Source: CAYQDR01 sp964416315
Lineage (GTDB): Bacteria; Methylomirabilota; Methylomirabilia; Rokubacteriales; DASRDR01
NCBI GenBank assembly: GCA_964416315.1
Contig: CAYQDR010000115.1
Location: 1-15,929 of the forward strand
Length of the DNA stretch: 15,929 nt
Direction of reading: 5' to 3'
Shown: in pieces, positions 13,286 to 15,929 of the stretch
Numbering within the stretch: position 1 is the stretch's first letter
Layout of the letters: the number at the start of each line of letters is the position of its first letter
Position numbers and translations under genes: made by a program
The notes under the pieces: model-generated
What the model was told of the DNA's origin: nothing
Seen by the model: only the letters and a program-made list of their open reading frames with translations
Database searches by the model: none

Positions 13286-14380
13286 ATGACGAGCACCGCC
13301 CCGGCGATCGGCGATCCCCATCGCTGTCTCCGAGCGCAAGCCCGCTGGCGGGGGATCGAGGTCGCCTTCTGGCTCGCCACGCCGCTCCCGTTCCTCCTGC
13401 TCCCGTCGCATCTTCAGCTGGCGAGCCACATCGCCATCACCGCGCTCTTCACGTTGTCGCTCGATCTCATTCTCGGCTATGCGGGGATCGTCTCGCTCGG
13501 GCATGCCGCATTCTTTGGTCTCGGCGCCTATGCGGCAGGCCTCGTCTCCAAGGCCGGCTGGGGCGAGCCTCTCACCGGCCTCGCGATCGCGTCGGCGGTC
13601 GCCGGCCTGGTCGGATACGCCACGAGCGCCATCATCGCGCGCACCCGCCACCTGGCGCTGATCATGATCACGCTCGGGCTGGGCCTGCTGCTCCACGAGG
13701 GGGCCAATGCCGCACACTGGCTGACCGGAGGGGCCGACGGGCTCCAGGGCGTGCGCATGTGGCCGCTGCTCGGCCGCTTCAGATTCGATCTCTACGGCTA
13801 CACCGCGTATGCCTACTCGCTCGTCGTGCTGTTCCTGATGTTCCTGGTGACGCGGCGACTGATCCATTCGCCGTTCGGTCTGTCGCTGCGCGGCATCCGG
13901 GAGAACGCGATCCGGATGCCCGCCATCGGAACCCCGATCCGGTCGCGTATCCGGGCGGTCTACACCATTTCCGCTGTCATCGCCGGCATTGCCGGCGCCC
14001 TGCTCGCGCAGACGACCGAAACGGTGTCGCTCGCGACCCTGGATTTCCAGCGGTCCGCCGAGGTGCTCGTCATCCTGATCCTCGGCGGTGCCGGCCGCCT
14101 CTACGGCGGCCTGATCGGTGCGATCGTCTTCATGGTCGCGCGCGATCAGTTCTCGGGCATCAATCCGCAGTACTGGTACTTCTGGATCGGCGCCCTCCTG
14201 GTCTCCGTCGTGATGTTCCTCCCCAACGGCATTCTCGGAGGCCTCGCGCAGTTCAGGCCGCTCTCGCGGCGCGCCGGCGTTCCCGCAGCGCTCGGGCAGC
14301 GCGCTCCCGGGTGGCGGGCCAGCGGGATCCTCGAAGGGATCGCCCAGCTGACCTCGTCCAGGCGGGACAAGTCGTCGTGA
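13286..14380 (+). CDS. livM: Branched-chain amino acid-type ABC transporter permease LivM
   Basis: The protein has 364 residues. Family marks are GYAGIVSLGHAAFFGLGAY (64-82), the TGGADGLQGV loop (148-157, the 'TGG..G' of LivM), the coupling loop at ~198-225 (LSLRGIRENAIRMPAIG), and ILGGAGRLYGGLIGA (265-279) with FLPNGILGGL near the end. Roughly nine hydrophobic segments are seen. About 45 residues follow the last membrane segment as a polar Arg/Ala-rich cytoplasmic tail, and an N-terminal ~22-residue polar stretch precedes the first helix. The ATG at 13286 lies three bases after the livH stop. The stop overlaps the livG start in GTGA, which implies translational coupling. Confidence 0.92.
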   Translation: MTSTAPAIGDPHRCLRAQARWRGIEVAFWLATPLPFLLLPSHLQLASHIAITALFTLSLDLILGYAGIVSLGHAAFFGLGAYAAGLVSKAGWGEPLTGLAIASAVAGLVGYATSAIIARTRHLALIMITLGLGLLLHEGANAAHWLTGGADGLQGVRMWPLLGRFRFDLYGYTAYAYSLVVLFLMFLVTRRLIHSPFGLSLRGIRENAIRMPAIGTPIRSRIRAVYTISAVIAGIAGALLAQTTETVSLATLDFQRSAEVLVILILGGAGRLYGGLIGAIVFMVARDQFSGINPQYWYFWIGALLVSVVMFLPNGILGGLAQFRPLSRRAGVPAALGQRAPGWRASGILEGIAQLTSSRRDKSS

Positions 14381-15132
14381 GCGCACCGGTCCTGTCGACG
14401 CGCCGCCTCGACAAGAGCTTCGGGTCCCTCGTCGTGGCCAAGGACATCGATCTCTCTCTTCCCCGAGGCGTGCGGTACGCGTTGATCGGGCCGAACGGCG
14501 CCGGCAAGACGACGCTGATCAATCTGATCGCCGGGGTGCTGCAGCCCGATGCCGGTCGGATCGTTCTTGGCGAAGAGGACGTCACGCGCCTCGAGCCAGA
14601 ACAGCGCGTCAAGCGTGGCCTCGTGCGCACGTTTCAGATCAATACCCTCTTCCCCAATCTCAGCGCGCTCGAGTCCGTGACCCTCGCAGTGTGCGAGCGG
14701 CGCGGTGTGGCCGGGACGTGGTGGCGTGGCCTGACCGGCTATCGCGAAGAGGTGGACGAGGCCTACGACATTCTCAGCTCCCTCACCCTGGGCGCCGTGT
14801 GCTATCAACCGACCCGAGAGCTCGCATACGGGCAACAGCGGCTCCTCGAGATCGCGCTCGCCCTGGCGACCAAGCCCAGAGTGCTGCTGCTGGACGAGCC
14901 GGCGGCGGGAGTGCCCCGGGACGAGAGCACCGGGCTGTTCGCCGCCATTGCGGGCCTCTCGCAAGAGCTCACCGTGCTGTTCATCGAGCACGACATGAAC
15001 GTGGTGTTTCGGTTCGCGAGTCGCGTCATCGTCATGGTCGGCGGACGGATTCTCGTGGAGGGCGAGCCCTCCGAGATCGCCGCCGATCCGCGCGTGCGTG
15101 AGGGCTATCTCGGCGGAGCGCGGCATGGCTGA
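14377..15132 (+). CDS. livG: ABC transporter ATP-binding protein LivG
   Basis: The protein has 251 residues, started at GTG 14377, which overlaps the livM stop by four bases. Walker A is GPNGAGKT (38-45), the Q-loop Gln is Q87 in RTFQINTLFP, the signature is LAYGQQR (149-155; LivG proteins typically have L-x-Y-G-x-Q-R rather than LSGGQ), Walker B is VLLLDEP (169-175) with E174, and the switch His is H205 in FIEHDM. The C-terminus (GEPSEIAADPRVREGYLG) is the standard LivG ending. It powers import through LivH/LivM together with LivF. A deviation is AAGVPRDE where most LivG proteins have AAGLNP-E (176-183). The start of livF lies eight bases inside this gene. Confidence 0.93.
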   Translation: MSAPVLSTRRLDKSFGSLVVAKDIDLSLPRGVRYALIGPNGAGKTTLINLIAGVLQPDAGRIVLGEEDVTRLEPEQRVKRGLVRTFQINTLFPNLSALESVTLAVCERRGVAGTWWRGLTGYREEVDEAYDILSSLTLGAVCYQPTRELAYGQQRLLEIALALATKPRVLLLDEPAAGVPRDESTGLFAAIAGLSQELTVLFIEHDMNVVFRFASRVIVMVGGRILVEGEPSEIAADPRVREGYLGGARHG

Positions 15133-15856
15133 GCCGCTGCTCGCGCTCAGGAGTCTGCGAGCCGGCTACGGCGATGCGGTCGTGCTCGAGGACATCTCGT
15201 TCGAGGTCCCGGAGCGGGGCAGCCTGGCGGTGCTCGGCCGCAACGGCGTCGGCAAGTCCACGCTCTTGCTCACCATCATGGGCTATACGGATGTCCGCCG
15301 TGGCACCCTCGCGTGGCGCGGCGCCGACATCACCTCCGTGGCGCCCCACCGCCGTGCGCTCCAGGGGCTCGGCTGGGTGGCGCAGGAGCGCGAGGTCTTC
15401 CCGTCGCTGACCGTCGAGCAGAACCTGACGGTCGCCTCGCGGCGCGGGCGCTGGGACCTGGCGGCGGTCTACCGCCTCTTTCCGCCCCTCGCCGAGCGGC
15501 GGCACAGCATGGGCAACCAGTTGTCCGGCGGCGAGCAACAGATGCTCGCGATCGCGCGGGCGTTGATGACCAATCCGGCGCTGCTCCTGCTGGACGAGCC
15601 GCTCGAGGGGCTTGCGCCGATCATCGTCGAGGAGCTGACGCGCGCGATCAGACGCATGACGGCGGACGAGGGAACCGCGTTCATTCTGGTGGAGCAGCAC
15701 GCGGAGATCGCACTGTCGATGACCGACATGGCCTTGGTGCTCGAGCGCGGCAACGTCGCCCACCGCGCCCCCTCCAGGGACTTGCTCCAGGATCACGCGA
15801 CGCTCGAACGCCTCATCGGCCTGCGTATCGCCGAGGGTCGCGGCGACGCGAACTGA
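15125..15856 (+). CDS. livF: ABC transporter ATP-binding protein LivF
   Basis: The protein has 243 residues from the ATG at 15125, which has GGAG seven bases upstream and overlaps the livG stop by eight bases. Walker A is GRNGVGKST (38-46), a form typical of LivF. The Q-loop is VAQEREVFPSLTVEQNL (85-101), the signature LSGGEQQ (133-139), Walker B LLLLDEP (153-159), followed by EGLAP, again typical of LivF, and the switch His is H192 in VEQHAEIA. It pairs with LivG as the two motor subunits. The gene closes the operon. Twelve bases after its stop the sequence turns into a copy of exporter coding sequence. Confidence 0.94.
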   Translation: MAEPLLALRSLRAGYGDAVVLEDISFEVPERGSLAVLGRNGVGKSTLLLTIMGYTDVRRGTLAWRGADITSVAPHRRALQGLGWVAQEREVFPSLTVEQNLTVASRRGRWDLAAVYRLFPPLAERRHSMGNQLSGGEQQMLAIARALMTNPALLLLDEPLEGLAPIIVEELTRAIRRMTADEGTAFILVEQHAEIALSMTDMALVLERGNVAHRAPSRDLLQDHATLERLIGLRIAEGRGDAN

Positions 15857-15867
15857 CCCGAGCGATC

Positions 15868-15929
15868 GTCGACTCCCTCCACGACGGGAGCTCCCGTCCG
15901 ATGGCGACCATGCTCGCGGCGAGCGCGCT
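15868..15929 (+). pseudogene. 5'-truncated copy of the MFS exporter C-terminal region (right copy of the direct repeat, runs off the window)
   Basis: From 15871 the sequence encodes DSLHDGSSRPMATMLAAS in the same frame as the exporter's GALHDGSPRPMATMLAAS (coded at 4931 onward). The nucleotide match is 55 of 59, with mismatches at 15872, 15874, 15892 and 15897. Upstream of 15868 the resemblance ends and livF begins just before, so the first ~370 codons are missing and there is no start. The substitutions change two amino acids plus one near the breakpoint, consistent with an unused copy. It continues beyond the window. Confidence 0.85.

Noticed and set aside
12595..14376. Upstream extension of the livG frame over livH and livM
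   Set aside because: The frame is open by chance; the LivG family starts at SAPVLSTRRL, and the GTGA overlap fits coupling to livM.
12038..14386. 782-codon minus-strand frame opposite the liv genes
   Set aside because: It is antisense to clear livH/livM and binding-protein genes and is rich in Arg, Glu and Asp with no domain.
1..15929. CRISPR arrays, tRNA or rRNA genes, integrase or replication genes
   Set aside because: I read for regularly spaced repeats, tRNA T-loop signatures, and recombinase or replication protein motifs and found none; the only mobility trace is the IS91-type fragment.

Overview
The window is a GC-rich bacterial segment with short intergenic gaps, overlapping starts and stops in operons, and long antisense open frames caused by base composition. 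The gene mix is a thiolase, SDR, UbiD-type decarboxylase, Bcr/CflA-type exporter and a Liv-type ABC operon. It would suit an environmental bacterium such as a Rokubacteria/Methylomirabilota or deltaproteobacterial lineage. That is a guess from gene content; no rRNA or other phylogenetic marker is present.

Left block (1-5270). A minus-strand cluster reads right to left: SGNH-type membrane hydrolase (3769-2420), SDR oxidoreductase (2386-1604), small three-helix membrane protein (1591-1328), SAM methyltransferase (1161-127) and the start of a thiolase (95-1, cut by the window edge). A Bcr/CflA-type MFS exporter (3812-5059) diverges from it. After the exporter come the first ~50 codons of a UbiD-type decarboxylase (from 5117), which stops resembling UbiD near 5270.

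Middle block (about 5270-10810). This looks like an accessory region in decay. It holds an XPB-type helicase (5454-6830) followed by its usual partner, a Bax1/DUF790 nuclease (6802-7949) that carries a frameshift. Next is an AF2212-like antitoxin (8121-8357) with a strong sigma70-type promoter, whose PIN/VapC toxin has been reduced to its two ends (8354-8436). Then comes a DUF4160-like plus HTH pair (8752-9410) with a palindromic operator inside its promoter. Three minus-strand remnants follow: the tail of a 'GYWA' helix-turn-helix protein, the N-terminus of an IS91-type transposase, and a frameshifted DinB-family gene.

Right block (11195-15856). A complete five-gene Liv-type ABC importer operon (binding protein, LivH, LivM, LivG, LivF) is tightly packed with overlapping junctions. 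Twelve bases after the livF stop, the window ends inside a 5'-truncated second copy of the exporter's C-terminal coding sequence: 15871-15929 matches 4931-4989 at 55 of 59 bases, at an offset of 10,940 bp.

The most notable architectural point is this repeat. The left copy has an intact exporter followed by a ubiD cut off at its 3' side. The right copy has an exporter cut off at its 5' side. That arrangement is what a single-crossover (Campbell-type) insertion of a circle of about 10.9 kb carrying a short exporter/ubiD segment would leave. If so, an intact ubiD should lie just beyond the right edge. A second locus of the same type, a tandem duplication or an assembly join remain possible.
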